Positions 42,153 to 53,282 of a stretch of DNA of 64,000 nucleotides are shown here, piece after piece; within the stretch, counting starts at the first letter, position 1; every line of letters begins with the position of its first letter. The DNA comes from Paraphaeosphaeria minitans. Taxonomy: Eukaryota > Ascomycota > Dothideomycetes > Pleosporales > Didymosphaeriaceae. The stretch is taken from assembly GCA_015832175.1 (NCBI GenBank), contig WJXW01000010.1:930001-994000 (forward strand). Reading direction: 5' to 3'. The notes under the pieces are model-generated. The model saw nothing but the letters and a program-made list of their open reading frames with translations, had not been told where the DNA came from and did not search any database. The translations under genes were made by a program, and so were the position numbers.

Positions 42153-43233
42153 ATGAGTAACGTCTCCAGCATTCGAAACGTGGCCTGGTATGGCGTGAGT
42201 AGCCCAAGAGAGGTCTTCTGCGTCGAATTTTGCTAAGAGGAGCATCACGTTCGTAGACTGGCCAACTTGGATCACAGATTCTAAAATATCTCGCATCGGC
42301 CCAGAAGTTCACCATCACCGTACTTGTCCGACGGGACCCTACGTCGTACAGCAACCTGCCTGAGAACATCACTCTCAAGCAGATCGACCTTGCGGACCAC
42401 TCCAGTCTTGTGAACGCACTTTCAGGGAACGATGCGATGGTTGTCTTTACTAGTATGGCACCATACAACGACATGGATGGCATTCAGCTCAAGCTTATCA
42501 ACGCTGCTATGGAAGCTGGAGTCAAGTTGTTTGTTCCTTCGGAGTGGGGACCGGACACTGCGGGAGGTAATGGGGCAACCAGTTATAGAATCGGCCCGGA
42601 TACTTTGCCTCCAACCCCCATTATTGGGATGAAGAGGGTTGTGCACAATTACCTACTTGCCCGATCCGGTGAAGGCAAGATTAATTTTGCAACGTTGCAC
42701 GCTGGTAACATGCTCCTAAGTAAGCTCTTTCTCTGCCTCGTTTCTTGTTGTCTCTGTTGACATTTCACTCCGCAGACGCCGGCGCATTCGCCACGATCGA
42801 TGTTCGGAAACGTACCGCAATCCTTCCCGATGGTGGTAGGCATCCGTTCTCCATCACGAGTAAGGAGACACTAGGAACTGCGTTGATTAATCTGCTCTCG
42901 ATGTACCCAAAGATCAAAAACACGTTTCTCTACATCTGCGACGGCGAGGCAACCATGAATGAAGTCGTATTAGCTTTGCAAGAAGCTTCAACGTCAAAAG
43001 AGCAGTGGGAAATTTCCTCGTACTCCATCAAGGAGAAGAAGGAGGAGGCCGATGCAAACTTGAAAGAGGGGAAAATGTCACTAGCGGATTTTATTGGTGT
43101 ACTTGGTGTACCATTCACTGGTGGACTGACTGTGTGGAAGAACCCTGACAATAGCAGATTGGGGCTTGAGGAACCAAGCAGTGCAAAATCGCGAGAGATT
43201 GTGAACAAGGTAGCCAGGTCTCTCTTAGTCTGA
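42153..43233 (+). pseudogene. NmrA-like / isoflavone-reductase-like NAD(P)-binding protein with a nonsense codon
   Basis: From ATG 42153 (MSNVSSIRNVAWYG) the family pattern continues into TGQLGSQILKYLASAQKF, the Rossmann dinucleotide-binding turn. However, the frame carries a TAG at 42254-42256 just before it. Downstream sequence is normal: FTITVLVRRDPTS, KLFVPSEWGPDT, then a 57-bp intron (42719-42775) and the C-terminal part to 43233, ending NKVARSLLV. An in-frame splice from 42195 to 42277 would skip the stop but would also delete the glycine-rich NAD(P) motif. Therefore the locus is probably non-functional. Relatives reduce or sense NAD(P)-linked small molecules. It lies 203 bp from the retrotransposon. 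Confidence 0.75.
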
Positions 43234-43436
43234 TGGAGGTGAAATACAGGGAGAGTCAAGAAAAACTAACCCAGGGTAGACACGAAATATTAAACAGTGT
43301 TAATTTAAGCAGAAGCTTTCATTTCCGCACAAGACCTATTGTATTACTACTTAAGGGACCTCTGCACGTTTAATACAAGTCCTGTTAATTATTAACTACC
43401 TTATTGGCTCCGCAGATTAGTAAAAAAGACAGATGA
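43234..43436. other. Flank between the NmrA-like relic and the retrotransposon
   Basis: AT-rich sequence ending in the left copy of the target duplication (GATGA, 43432-43436). No gene. Confidence 0.6.
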
Positions 43437-43674
43437 TATCCGTACAGTTTATCGTATAAGTAGCACTAGGTGAAGTGGGGGCCTACCTACCTGTAGGGAC
43501 CCGCACAAGGACCCACTACTTAGGTCAGCGCTAAGAGGCAGAGACTTTATAAAGCCCTTAGTGCCCCTTTGTACGATAGAAGAGACGTAATTAATTAAAC
43601 CTACTTCTCACCCTTTGTACAATAGTATACTATTAACCCTTAAATGCTTAATTACAGATTAAGCCAAACTAACA
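43437..43674 (+). repeat. Left (5') LTR, 238 bp
   Basis: Aligned without gaps to 50442-50679. It carries A or T at 12 of the 18 differing positions, so it is the more mutated copy. The terminal TG has become TA. Confidence 0.95.
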
Positions 43675-43759
43675 CTAATTAGTAGTTAATTCTAATTAAC
43701 TGCAAACTAGCAAGGTCTAAAGACAGAGCGCCCTATAAGCTAGATATATAGGCTCTATA

Positions 43760-43990
43760 TTATTACCTTTACTAGAGATTAAATTTTAGATTATATAATA
43801 AGTAGAAACAAAGCGCGCACATCTGTAAAGAGTTACATAATCTAGTCTAAGCTATTCTATAGAAAAGAAAGGAAATAATACCTTTACTAGAGATTAAATT
43901 TTAGATTGTATAATAAGCAGAAACAAAGCGCACACATCTGTAAAGAGTCGCATAATCTAGTCTAAGCTATTCTATAGAAAAGAAAGGAGA
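43760..43990 (+). repeat. Two tandem copies of a 114-bp unit in the element leader
   Basis: The words CCTTTACTAGAGATTAAATT at 43766 and 43880 begin two nearly identical units that end in TATAGAAAAGAAAGGA. The copies differ by transitions only where I compared them. Confidence 0.9.
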
Positions 43991-44016
43991 TAGTGAGCAC
44001 ATTCACAACCCTAAAA

Positions 44017-44110
44017 AACACGTTACACAATTAAACTAGTGATAACTAAACGTAAACACGTCGCACAATTAAACTAGCAATAACTAAACGCAGACACGTC
44101 GCACAACTAA
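44017..44110 (+). repeat. About 2.5 tandem copies of a 38-bp unit in the element leader
   Basis: Units begin with variants of AAACACGTCGCACAATTAAA and continue through TAACTAAACG. They directly follow the 114-bp repeats upstream of the Gag region. Confidence 0.8.
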
Positions 44111-44799
44111 AAAAGATAATAACAACATAGCCTTAAGACTAGAAGACTTCTTAGAGGAACTATAACCTAAAAACATTATGTAATAATTAATACTGCCTCC
44201 TTAGTAGAAAGATAAAGCCAAAGCAATATAGCTTTAATAAGTAGAGAAAGTAATAAATATTAAGGCTATTACCTTAAGAGGAGAGATCGTATAAAAGTAC
44301 TAAGTAGATAGAGTAGATCTACACAGCTACTTACCCCCTTTTCTAAAATAGCTAAACACTTATATAGTGTATATAATTGCGTAATATTGCGTAAGCAGCC
44401 TTAAAAGTAAAAAGGTAATCTCTTCTTTTACTAAAAATTTTAATAACTAGAAAGAGAGAATCTTTAATAAGATTAGTTATGTAGTAAGAAGAAAGCTTAT
44501 TACTTTTCTTATAAAGGAAGGCTTTGTCGCTACTAATTCTACAATAAAGAACACCTATGTAAAGAAACTCTTTAAACTATTATAGTTTAACTATAAGCTA
44601 TAGACCCTTTATATAATAACTCTGTAACTGCAACCTAAACCGCTTCGCACAATCCTAATAATGCAACCTACACTATCTGCAGGTAATATATATATATATA
44701 GAGCACAGCTAGGGCCTATCCCTATACATGCGAGGACAGAGACACTATATATAGAGCTACACTAGTAGCAACAGCCTAAAACCTAGACTACTTTTGCCT

Positions 44800-45900
44800 A
44801 ACAAACTACATCGTACAAAGAGGCTAGACACTCCTAGTCTCTTTAACAACTAGAAGATTATGCTTATATCTAGCTAGATAAGATTATTCTCTTTTAGAAG
44901 GCTTAGAGTAAAGAGAATAACTACACTAGTAGGCTGTATAACATCCTAGTAAATAAGGTAAAAGTCTTTAGAGAACTATGCTATAGGCTAGATATACTAT
45001 AGGACTAGTATATAAACATCTTCCTAGGAATCCTTTCTAATCGTGCGAGTACCTACTACCTATACAACATTAGACTAGAACTTCTATAGGATGAATTGTA
45101 TAACAGACTAAATAGGCACTTTAACACTAGTGTTAATTACAATTAGTACTAGACAGACTAGACTACTCTTACCTTTAAACACTATAAAAGGAATAATCTA
45201 GCTGCTACATTATATAAGGCCCTAGAAGTAATAGTTAATAAGCTTACTTTAGCCTAAAGGGCTCTTAGACAAGGTTTTAGTAGTAAACTATAACTACACA
45301 CTACTATTATATAAGCATGCTATAGCTATCCTAACCTTAAATAAGCTATGTTTAACCTTAAAAACATAGTAGAAGGCTTACTTAGCGACCTTCGTGCGTT
45401 ACTCTAAGTTGCTAAAGATAGGAAGAAGTTACAGTTCCTCTAAAACAGTAAAGAAGTGTACTATACTAATTAACAATATAACAATCCTAATCGCATAAGA
45501 GGATCTAGCCCCTCTAGAGGCAGATTAACCTTTAGACTAAAAGGAAGGGGTAACTTTAGAAGTTTAAGCTCTTACACAAAGTAGAAATGCTTTATATACT
45601 ATAAAAAAGGATGCTAGTCTACTAACTATCTACTAAGGGATACCTAGTAAGCTAGAAGGCAATACATATTATTATACGCTAACTTCTATAAACATAAACC
45701 CTCTACTATAGATATATAAGTATACATCCTTAACTTTAAAGGAGAGCTAGAGGAAGAAGACTATTACATAAAAGAGGAGGAAGATAAATAAAACTAATAG
45801 AGTAATAAAAAAAAAGTATAGAAAGCTACTTTATACCTTACTTCTACTACCTACTTTTATCGCATAACTAGCGAAGACATCTAACATAGTAAGAATAATA
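44800..45900 (+). pseudogene. Copia Gag relic
   Basis: Residual text in one frame includes HFNTSVNYN, a Gag-like helical region and a CCHC-type knuckle reading as KCFIYYKKGC before a masked Trp codon. Two of the expected zinc ligands appear changed. Stops are almost all TAA or TAG. Boundaries are approximate. Confidence 0.75.
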
Positions 45901-45939
45901 AGAATATAGAGGAACCTACATAACTATTTACTCTAGCTA

Positions 45940-48900
45940 GTTAGTATTATACAAAGTACTAAGGAGAACTCTAGGACATAGGCGCTGTATAAGTGTCTAC
46001 AGTAAGAAAGGACCAGCTCACTGCCTACTTACATAAAAACCTAACTACTAAAGTAGACTAGTTACTAGGATCTACTAACATTAGCTTTAGAGGACAGGGT
46101 TCCTAGACATCTCTAGGCACTATATAAATCACTAACCCTGTAGGAATAGTAACCTACTATATCCTTAACTCCCTAACACTATTCCTGCTATTACTAGTAG
46201 ATGCTAATAGACTTAGGGTATACTTTAATAATATCCTAGATGTTATTGTATAAAGGGACGGTACAACAGTCCTAGTTATATAAAAGTAGGGTTACCCCTT
46301 CTTTAACCTTAGTAATAAGGAATTAGCTCTCTTCTTTATAGAGATAGAACTCTAACGCCTATACTGCTATTTTAAACACCCCTAGACAGAAAGACTGTAT
46401 AAGCTTCTTACTTAGGTAGGGCATAAAGTAGAGAGCTCTGTACTAGAAGAAATAAGGAAGTTCTATTACTACTACTAGTTGTACGACTAAGCGCTAAGAC
46501 GCTTTAAGTTCTTTATCTAAGATAACTTATACTTTAACTATAAGATTATTATTAATGTTGTACAAATTAGTGAAAGGGATGTCCTACATATTATTAATAT
46601 AAACACATCCTTTTAGGCAGCCTAATTCCTAAGATTAATAACTGCACAAGACACCTAGGATGCCTTAATAAGATGCTGGATTAATATATACTAAGGCCTA
46701 CTAGATTACATTGTCTATAACCTAGGAACTAATTTCGCTTCTAACGAGTTTTAGAATCGTGCGAAGATAGTTGGGGCAGAATGTAGGCAAATGCTAGTAG
46801 AGGCACACTAGGCTGTAGGCAAGATTAAAAGAGTACATACACTACTACGCTAAGCGTACAACATCCTAAGAGCTAAGATTAACAGTTATACAGATAATAA
46901 GACAGTGCTATAGATAGTAGTAAAGGCACTAAATAACACAGCTAGGCCTAATAGTATAGTACCTACCCTCCTAGTCTTTAGTGCCTATCTAAGAATTAAT
47001 AAGGACTTTCCACTCTTACTAGAACTAATTGCCTAAGCTAATACAGTTTAGAAAGCAATAAAAATACTTAAAAAGGACAGAGCTAAAGTTAAAGTTGCTT
47101 ATATAATTAACACTAGGAATAGCCTATTATTGCACAGAACTCTTACACTCCCACTAGGCTCTAAAGTTATAGCCTAGAGAGAAAAGAAGGGATAGTAAGG
47201 ACTATACAAGATTAAGAGTATTAAAGAAAGAGACATTATTCTAGAGCTTGAAAATAGACCTCTAAAACTGCGCTATATATAGATTAAACTATACTATCGC
47301 GCAACTAAAGACAGCACACAGGAACTATAGGATGTAGATACTCCTATAGCTGCACAAATTAAAGCTCTAAAGCCAAGACTAAGGGGAAGACCTAGAAAGG
47401 ACTAAACTACTATAGTCGCATAATTAGGTAAAGCTTAATAAAGATTAGGAAGACTAAACACCTAGTTTATTACCTAAAAAGAAAAAGATAACTTTAAGCT
47501 TGCACTAAAGCTTTATACGAACAGCGTTATTACTACACCTAGCTAGCCCTTTAAAGAATTAGATATGGCAGAAATAAATACCCTTATTACTAATAGCACT
47601 TTTAAAATCTTGTTGTATAACCCTAATAAACAATCTAGCTGTATCTTTAACTTACGTTTTATATAAGAGATTAAAGGCAAGATAACCCAACTATATAAGA
47701 AATTAAGACTTGTCTTTGCTAGCTATTTAGATAAAGAAAAAAAGAAGATTCTTATATAATCCCCTACTATCTAGCGCATAAGCTAGAGGTTACTGTTAGC
47801 TCTTTCTATAACACTAATTTAGTTGTATAATATGCATATTAAGCTTAGGGACATTACTTAGGCCTATATATAGTCTACTAACAAACTTCTTCGCACATTG
47901 TACGCCTAACTACTAGTAGAAATGCGCGATTTCTTCCTACTAAACATAATTCTGCGAGTTGTACAACTTCTATATAGCGCAGCAGAATTAGGTCTCTACT
48001 AGTTTAAGACATACCACAACTACTATAAGGAGAAACTAAAGATGCATATATTAACGTACGACCTATGCCTACTCATTACAGATAAGGGACCTAAGATATT
48101 TAGTATTACTAGACTCTAGACTAATAACACCCTTAGTGTAGTTATAGAAAGCTTTGTATAATAAGAAAAAAAGCAGCTCTATACTACAAAGTTTTATACG
48201 AAGGACAAAAGCGTCTTAACATAAGATAGGGCAATTAAGTTTAATAAAAGTAAAATCTAACTTACCTAAGGTGTTATTACCTTAGAATAGAAGGGACAGG
48301 CTAAAAGCCTTTGCACAATTAATCCCTAGAATAAAGACGCTGCACACTAATATATTATATAATAAGTAAGAGGTGCATATATCTCTTTAGTTTACTAACT
48401 AGAAGTAATATTTAACCTGTCTATTACCGCGTAAACAACAGTACTAACAGAAGAAGATATTAAGGCACTAAACATGCGTTTAAACTAGTAAATTCAGAAT
48501 ACATAAAGAGGACTAAAATTTATTCCACTTAACCTAGGTCGCATAAAGCTATTCATCTTTACAAATAGCTCTTTTACTAATAACAGAGACCTAAGCTCAC
48601 AGCTTAGCTTTATTATTATGCTAGCAGAGGAACATTGTATAACAACTTAGGACTTTAAGATCTATAGTAACATTATCTACTAGAACTTAGTAAAGTGTAA
48701 AAGAGTAACTAGAAGTGTTCTAGTAAGCGAATTGTACAGTCTAGTAGGCAGTTTTAATAATATAATTACATTAAGCACAATACTCTAATAGATTATATAA
48801 ACACTTTAAATCCCCCTAATTCCTATTATAGTCTATACTAACTTGAAATCCCTGTACAAATGCCTTGTACAACTAGGCACTATAAATAAAAAACGCCTTA

Positions 48901-49120
48901 TAATTAACATTATGTTAATTAGGGAGTCGTACAAAAAATAGGAAATTATAGAAATTAGGTGGATTAATAGCAAAGACAATCCTACTAATACTTATACAAA
49001 GAAAGCACCTAACTAGGCACTCTAAATACTAATTTTAACAAATAAACTACACATTACTGTTAAGGCTTTAGTAGACAGAATTAACAAGGACTATATAATA
49101 GAGTAACTACTCTACTATAC
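45940..49120 (+). pseudogene. Copia Pol relic (integrase, reverse transcriptase, RNase H)
   Basis: The order is GAG-pre-integrase (ERLYKLLT and GHKVE), an integrase core with NLGTNFASNEF, reverse-transcriptase-like text, then an RNase H segment with FTNSSFTNNRDLSSQLSF and SKDNPTNTYTK. The integrase-before-RT order defines copia as opposed to gypsy. Many stops in the reading frame make it non-coding today. Confidence 0.85.
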
Positions 49121-49152
49121 AACATTTCTTTTGTTATTTCACTTACTATTTT

Positions 49153-49180
49153 AAAAAAAAAAAAAATTTTTTTTTTTTTT
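49153..49180. repeat. A14T14 palindromic tract
   Basis: Fourteen A residues are followed directly by fourteen T residues, just after the RNase H region. Confidence 0.95.
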
Positions 49181-49308
49181 CTTCTATCTAACTTGCTACA
49201 ACTTCGCACAGACACATTTATTTTTAGGCTATATAAGCCCTACTACTAATTTAACATCATAGTTTTATTATAAGAGAAGGAACACATCGCAGGAGATTAT
49301 ATAAAGAC

Positions 49309-49905
49309 ATTAAAGAATATATTTTCTATATTAATAATTTAGATATCTTAAAACTAGGCCTACCTACCCCTTTATGCGATAAAGATATTCACTCCCCCCT
49401 ATACACAACGCTTATAACAAGCACTGTGCAACTTCTACACGTAGGCACTATATAATCTAGACTTATAACCTAGGATTGCACAATAATTTAGGAACACCTA
49501 ATTACTAGTATTAGTAGTGCCGCATAAGTAAGTATAAGGCTTATTTTAAACTTGGCTGCGCGACTAGATAAGCACTGCTTACTAATATCCTTTACGTTAT
49601 ATAACACGAGCAGCCTACTACTAGAGGTTTATACTAACTAGGATTTGCATAATAATATCCTAGGAGGGCATTTAGGCTACCCTAGCCTTTTTATCCTACA
49701 CCTATTAGCATCGTATAATAAAAACAAAGATACTCTAGAGGATTTATTATACGTCTATCGCTAGGCTCTGCATAAAGGCCCTTATACTAGGCGAACTAGT
49801 AGGGAGGTTAACCTAGATATACAATCTAGTCTAGCCTATAATAACTAGCATAAAGACACTAGTAGTAAGGGCACTAGCGCCTAATAAACTAATAGTGTTA
49901 TTAGC
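49309..49905 (+). pseudogene. Coding-like extra segment between RNase H and the 3' LTR
   Basis: One plus-strand frame runs about 200 codons and is interrupted only by TAA and TAG, as in Pol. Blocks such as NILGGHLGYPSLFILHLLAS and DTLEDLLYVYR read like protein. I recognise no family. Most copia elements end shortly after RNase H, so this may be an additional ORF, a captured host fragment or a nested older insertion. Confidence 0.4.
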
Positions 49906-50441
49906 TATTGTACAATAGTAAGTATATATGTGTGTATGTGTGTCTTGTTAAAAATTAGCATCGTACGAAAAAGCTATACATATTTACTAGTAATAGAGCA
50001 CTAGCTACTAGACACTAGGACACTAAAAAGAATAAGGAAAGAAAGGAGGAAGGTATATATACGTTAAAGTAGGATAAAAGAAAGAGGGTTTAGGAGAGCT
50101 AAGAGACATCCTTTTATACCTACTTACTAAGACCTAGCGCTAAGCATTATATTACTTAACACCCTACCTTCTATTTGCGCATAAGATATATGTCTAGAAA
50201 AAGCCTTATTATGCAATGCAGCTCTGCTACTGTATAAAGGGATAAAGTAAAAACTAAGCAGGTTAGCTATTACTACCTATTTACATAAGAGTAGGTGTAA
50301 ATAGGACCTCTACTATATAGTAACACTGTACCTACCTTATAACCTGTTCTAATAGGGGAAGGCTAACTGTATAGATAGAGAAGAATAAGAAAGGGAAGTA
50401 TATAATAGACATAAGCTATCGCATAAAAGAAAAGTTACTAG

Positions 50442-50679
50442 TGTCTATACAGTTTATTGTACAAGTAGCACTAGGTGAAGTGGGGGCCTGCCTACCTATA
50501 GGGACCCGCACAAGGACCCACTACTTAGGTTAGCGCTAAGAGGCAGAGACTTTATAAAGCCCTTAGTGCCCCTTTGTACGATAGAAGAGACGTAATTAAT
50601 TGAACCTACTTCTCACCCTTTGCACGATAGTATACTATCAACCCTCAAATGCTTGATTGCAGATTGAGCTAAACCAACA
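50442..50679 (+). repeat. Right (3') LTR, 238 bp
   Basis: Begins TGTCTATACAG and ends CCAACA, followed by the GATGA target duplication. It is the better-preserved copy. A purine-rich AAAAGAAAAG just upstream (about 50424-50433) may be what remains of the polypurine tract. Confidence 0.95.
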
Positions 50680-50684
50680 GATGA

Positions 50685-51136
50685 AGTTAATTACATGTCT
50701 TCAACTATAACTCTCTGAGGTTTAGATCGGAATTTCTATCCTTATGGGTTGTTTTGGACGTGATAACACTCTGTAGGTACAATGCGCTTGCACACCTTAG
50801 CGTTCTAGCTGCATCCCTTGTAGGTTCGATCGTCACATCAACGCCGATAATTCTTTCCCCTGTTATGCTCTATGGGTCAAGTTGAATTCAAATTATATGG
50901 ATATTTCAGCCCAGTGATTAATACAAATCCCACTCAAGCGAAGCATGATGTGGACTAAGGATATTTCTGGAGAAAAACAAAGGAAAAAACGCGCTTTCAT
51001 TGCTGGCAGGTGATACATATCTTCAGCATGACCGAACATGCAGTCTCCAAGCTGACTCAGGAGATATAAATCCTCTTTTTCCCCATAATTATCTTGATTG
51101 GCTTCCAAGAACAGACCCAACGTTGGACTTCCAATC
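50685..51136. other. Intergenic region right of the retrotransposon
   Basis: Base composition returns towards normal. I see no gene; short frames here are not supported. Confidence 0.5.
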
Positions 51137-52386
51137 TCATCTTATCATTGAAGGTTCCACCCTCTTCACCAGACCATCACCCAATGCACTCGGAACGATC
51201 TCCTCGAGATCGTGAAATCCGCTAAATGTTCCGTCTTCCAGATGCTGACCTTCGAATCTTGGCGACCAAGACATTCCCCGACGAAGCTGACTGGGACGCC
51301 GATGCTCCGGACATCTCATACTTGGAACCAAATTCGCAGGGCGTTGTAAGTCGGCCCACGCACCACCGCCACACTCCATGGCCCTCGAGTTATGTTGCTC
51401 ATTTACTTCAATTTCCTCCCACCTTCTCACGAGACCACCGTCTGTTTGCGCAGGGTTATCCTGTGAAAAACTCCCAATGTGACTAATCTTGTAGGCGCGC
51501 AACCGATCCATTGCCGTCTTGAAGTCGTCCAGTATCACACAGTCCATCAAGCATTTGAACACCGACGAAACCTTCCAGAACGGATTGATGCCACTGGGCA
51601 GCCCCAGGTTCAACGTGTTCGTCGCGGACACGATATCGAGGATGAAGAACACCACGCTGAGAAATGCAGCGAGCATCATGATTCCAAAGCGAGGGGAGAT
51701 GCCGACGATCTCTTTGAAGCTCATATCATACTGCGTCTTGATCTTCCAGAATAGCACCCCAGCGGCGAAGAGCCACCACGGATCTCGACATAGCGCCTCC
51801 CAGGGCCGAGTGTTGAGAAATAGATCGCTCACTCCGTGGAAGTAGGCGAAGTTGGCGTAGATCTCTAGGATCCAGAAAGGCTGCGCGAGGATCAGAGTCC
51901 CGATGAAGAGCTGGCTCCCCCGCCGTGGGAGGAACGGTGTGACCTTTATCCAAGCGATGACGTTGTGGAGCGACCAGGATGCGTCGAGGAGCATACCGCC
52001 CACAGAGAGCCACCAGGAGTAGGTTGGTGGAGGTAAGAATAACCAGAAGCTGCGCCATATAGCTAGGAAAAGCTACTCATGTTACAAAGATGGACAGGAA
52101 CGGTGATATGCTCCGAATCTACACACCTCGAGAAGAACAAGCTGGCAGATAGTCAGTGCTCAATGCATAAGCAGACTTTCCTGAGAACTCTTACTTTGTG
52201 CAGCATCACACCTTTGCGCATGTTGGCAACGGTAATGCATGCCATGATGATCAGAGCGCCGTTCAAATAGCCAGAAGACCAAGCTTCAAGAGTAAGACTG
52301 TCTGGGTTCACAGGCTTTTGCACAACGCTGCCACGCTTCTCCAGAGCGTTCAAGGTGACTCCTGGCATGTATTGTGGTAGCTTCAT
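51137..52386 (-). CDS. Fungal integral membrane protein with a 15-nt microexon, unknown function
   Basis: Three exons join in frame: 52195-52386, 52127-52141 (only 15 nt) and 51137-52072. The introns are 53 and 54 bp with standard GT..AG ends; the acceptor for exon 3 is TAG ending at 52073 on this strand. The product is 380 residues. Several membrane helices follow: YLNGALIIMACITVAN, then LVLLELFLAIWRSFWLF across the microexon, ILAQPFWILEIYANFAYF, WWLFAAGVLFWKI and FGIMMLAAFLSVVFFILD. The C-terminal 100 residues are soluble. Similar polytopic proteins occur widely in filamentous ascomycetes without assigned function. The start at 52386 is the nearest in-frame ATG; the frame stays open to 52581. 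It is an intact gene beside the decayed compartment. Confidence 0.8.
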
Positions 52387-53282
52387 GGCGGCGTGGTCAC
52401 CTGGGAAATATAAGGAGTAGAAAGTGCTCAGCCATACTGTGTCTACATTTCGAGCAACAATTAAAGTCACTTGGCGCTGCGCCGGATGTATGCATGTTTC
52501 ATTGATGTTGAATGTTATCATGATGAGGGGAGAATAAGACACCGGACACGACTCCGAACGCTGCACCCGGCGACACCTCAAAATGAATTGTCTCGTGCGT
52601 AGGAGCCGATTCTAATCAGACTTTGCCCAATAACACAAGGAAAACGACCTTGGCGTGGCGCAAGACCCGTTGCCGATGGATCAATGGGCCTAGACGTGAT
52701 CAAAGCATGCTCAAATTCAATGGATCGCGATAGATCAAGTTCTCGCTTATCTGGAATGAACGTCTCACTCGGTTGCGATTTGCTAACGGTTTCTATGACC
52801 GATATGGCAGAGTCCATAGGTTGAGAGTTAGCAGAATATGCCTAGTCGCGTCGCAAAAAAGGAAACAGGGTTTCAAGCCACCTTCTTTTGGAGCATGATA
52901 GCATCTTTCACATCGGCGCTATCCATCCATGGCGTCACCCTTATTCCTCGAGATCGATGTCTTCGATCCGCAAATGCTACCATGGTAACCTTACTCCTTT
53001 GGAAGGGCATTGTGAATGGAGCTTACTTCTGCAGCAGAATTTTGCAGCAAAATTCCCCGGGCCTTTTCGATAGATCTGATGGTACCAATTCGTCTGAAAT
53101 ATATCCCACGTTTGGATTGACATGAAGCATGATTCCGTTTATAAATCCAGGTATTTGCGCTGATGACGTCGAGATATGTTCCCGATATGAGTCCTGTACC
53201 TGCTCCTGTTCAGGCTTCCACCCGTCGATAGTCGAAAGTGAAGGTTTTTCGATTAGCCGGGCTGTGCGAAACTTTGCAGCTA
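52387..53282. other. Region with unsupported minus-strand frames
   Basis: Frames at 52578-52817 and 53023-53286 on the minus strand read like protein. The second contains RTARLIEKPSLSTIDGWKPE, and it lies directly after the fragment below in another frame. They may be remnants of the same locus. Confidence 0.4.

Larger units (their letters stand above)
43437..50679 (+). mobile_element. Ty1/copia LTR retrotransposon, full length, heavily RIP-mutated
   Basis: A 7243-bp element bounded by two 238-bp direct LTRs that begin TG (TA in the left copy) and end CA. It is flanked by GATGA on both sides (43432-43436 and 50680-50684). The LTRs differ at 18 positions, all transitions, with no indels. The interior is very AT-rich with stops throughout every frame. 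In one plus-strand frame set, nearly all stops are TAA or TAG at places where Gln or Trp is expected. Residual protein text follows the copia order: Gag with a zinc knuckle (about 45586-45616), GAG-pre-integrase (about 46375-46560), integrase, reverse transcriptase (about 47500-48150) and RNase H (about 48540-49000). It is dead. The insertion predates much of the mutation because both LTRs are altered. Confidence 0.95.

Noticed and set aside
43437..50679. Segmental duplication or gypsy element
   Set aside because: Equal terminal repeats with a 5-bp target duplication show an LTR element, and integrase precedes reverse transcriptase, so it is copia and not gypsy.
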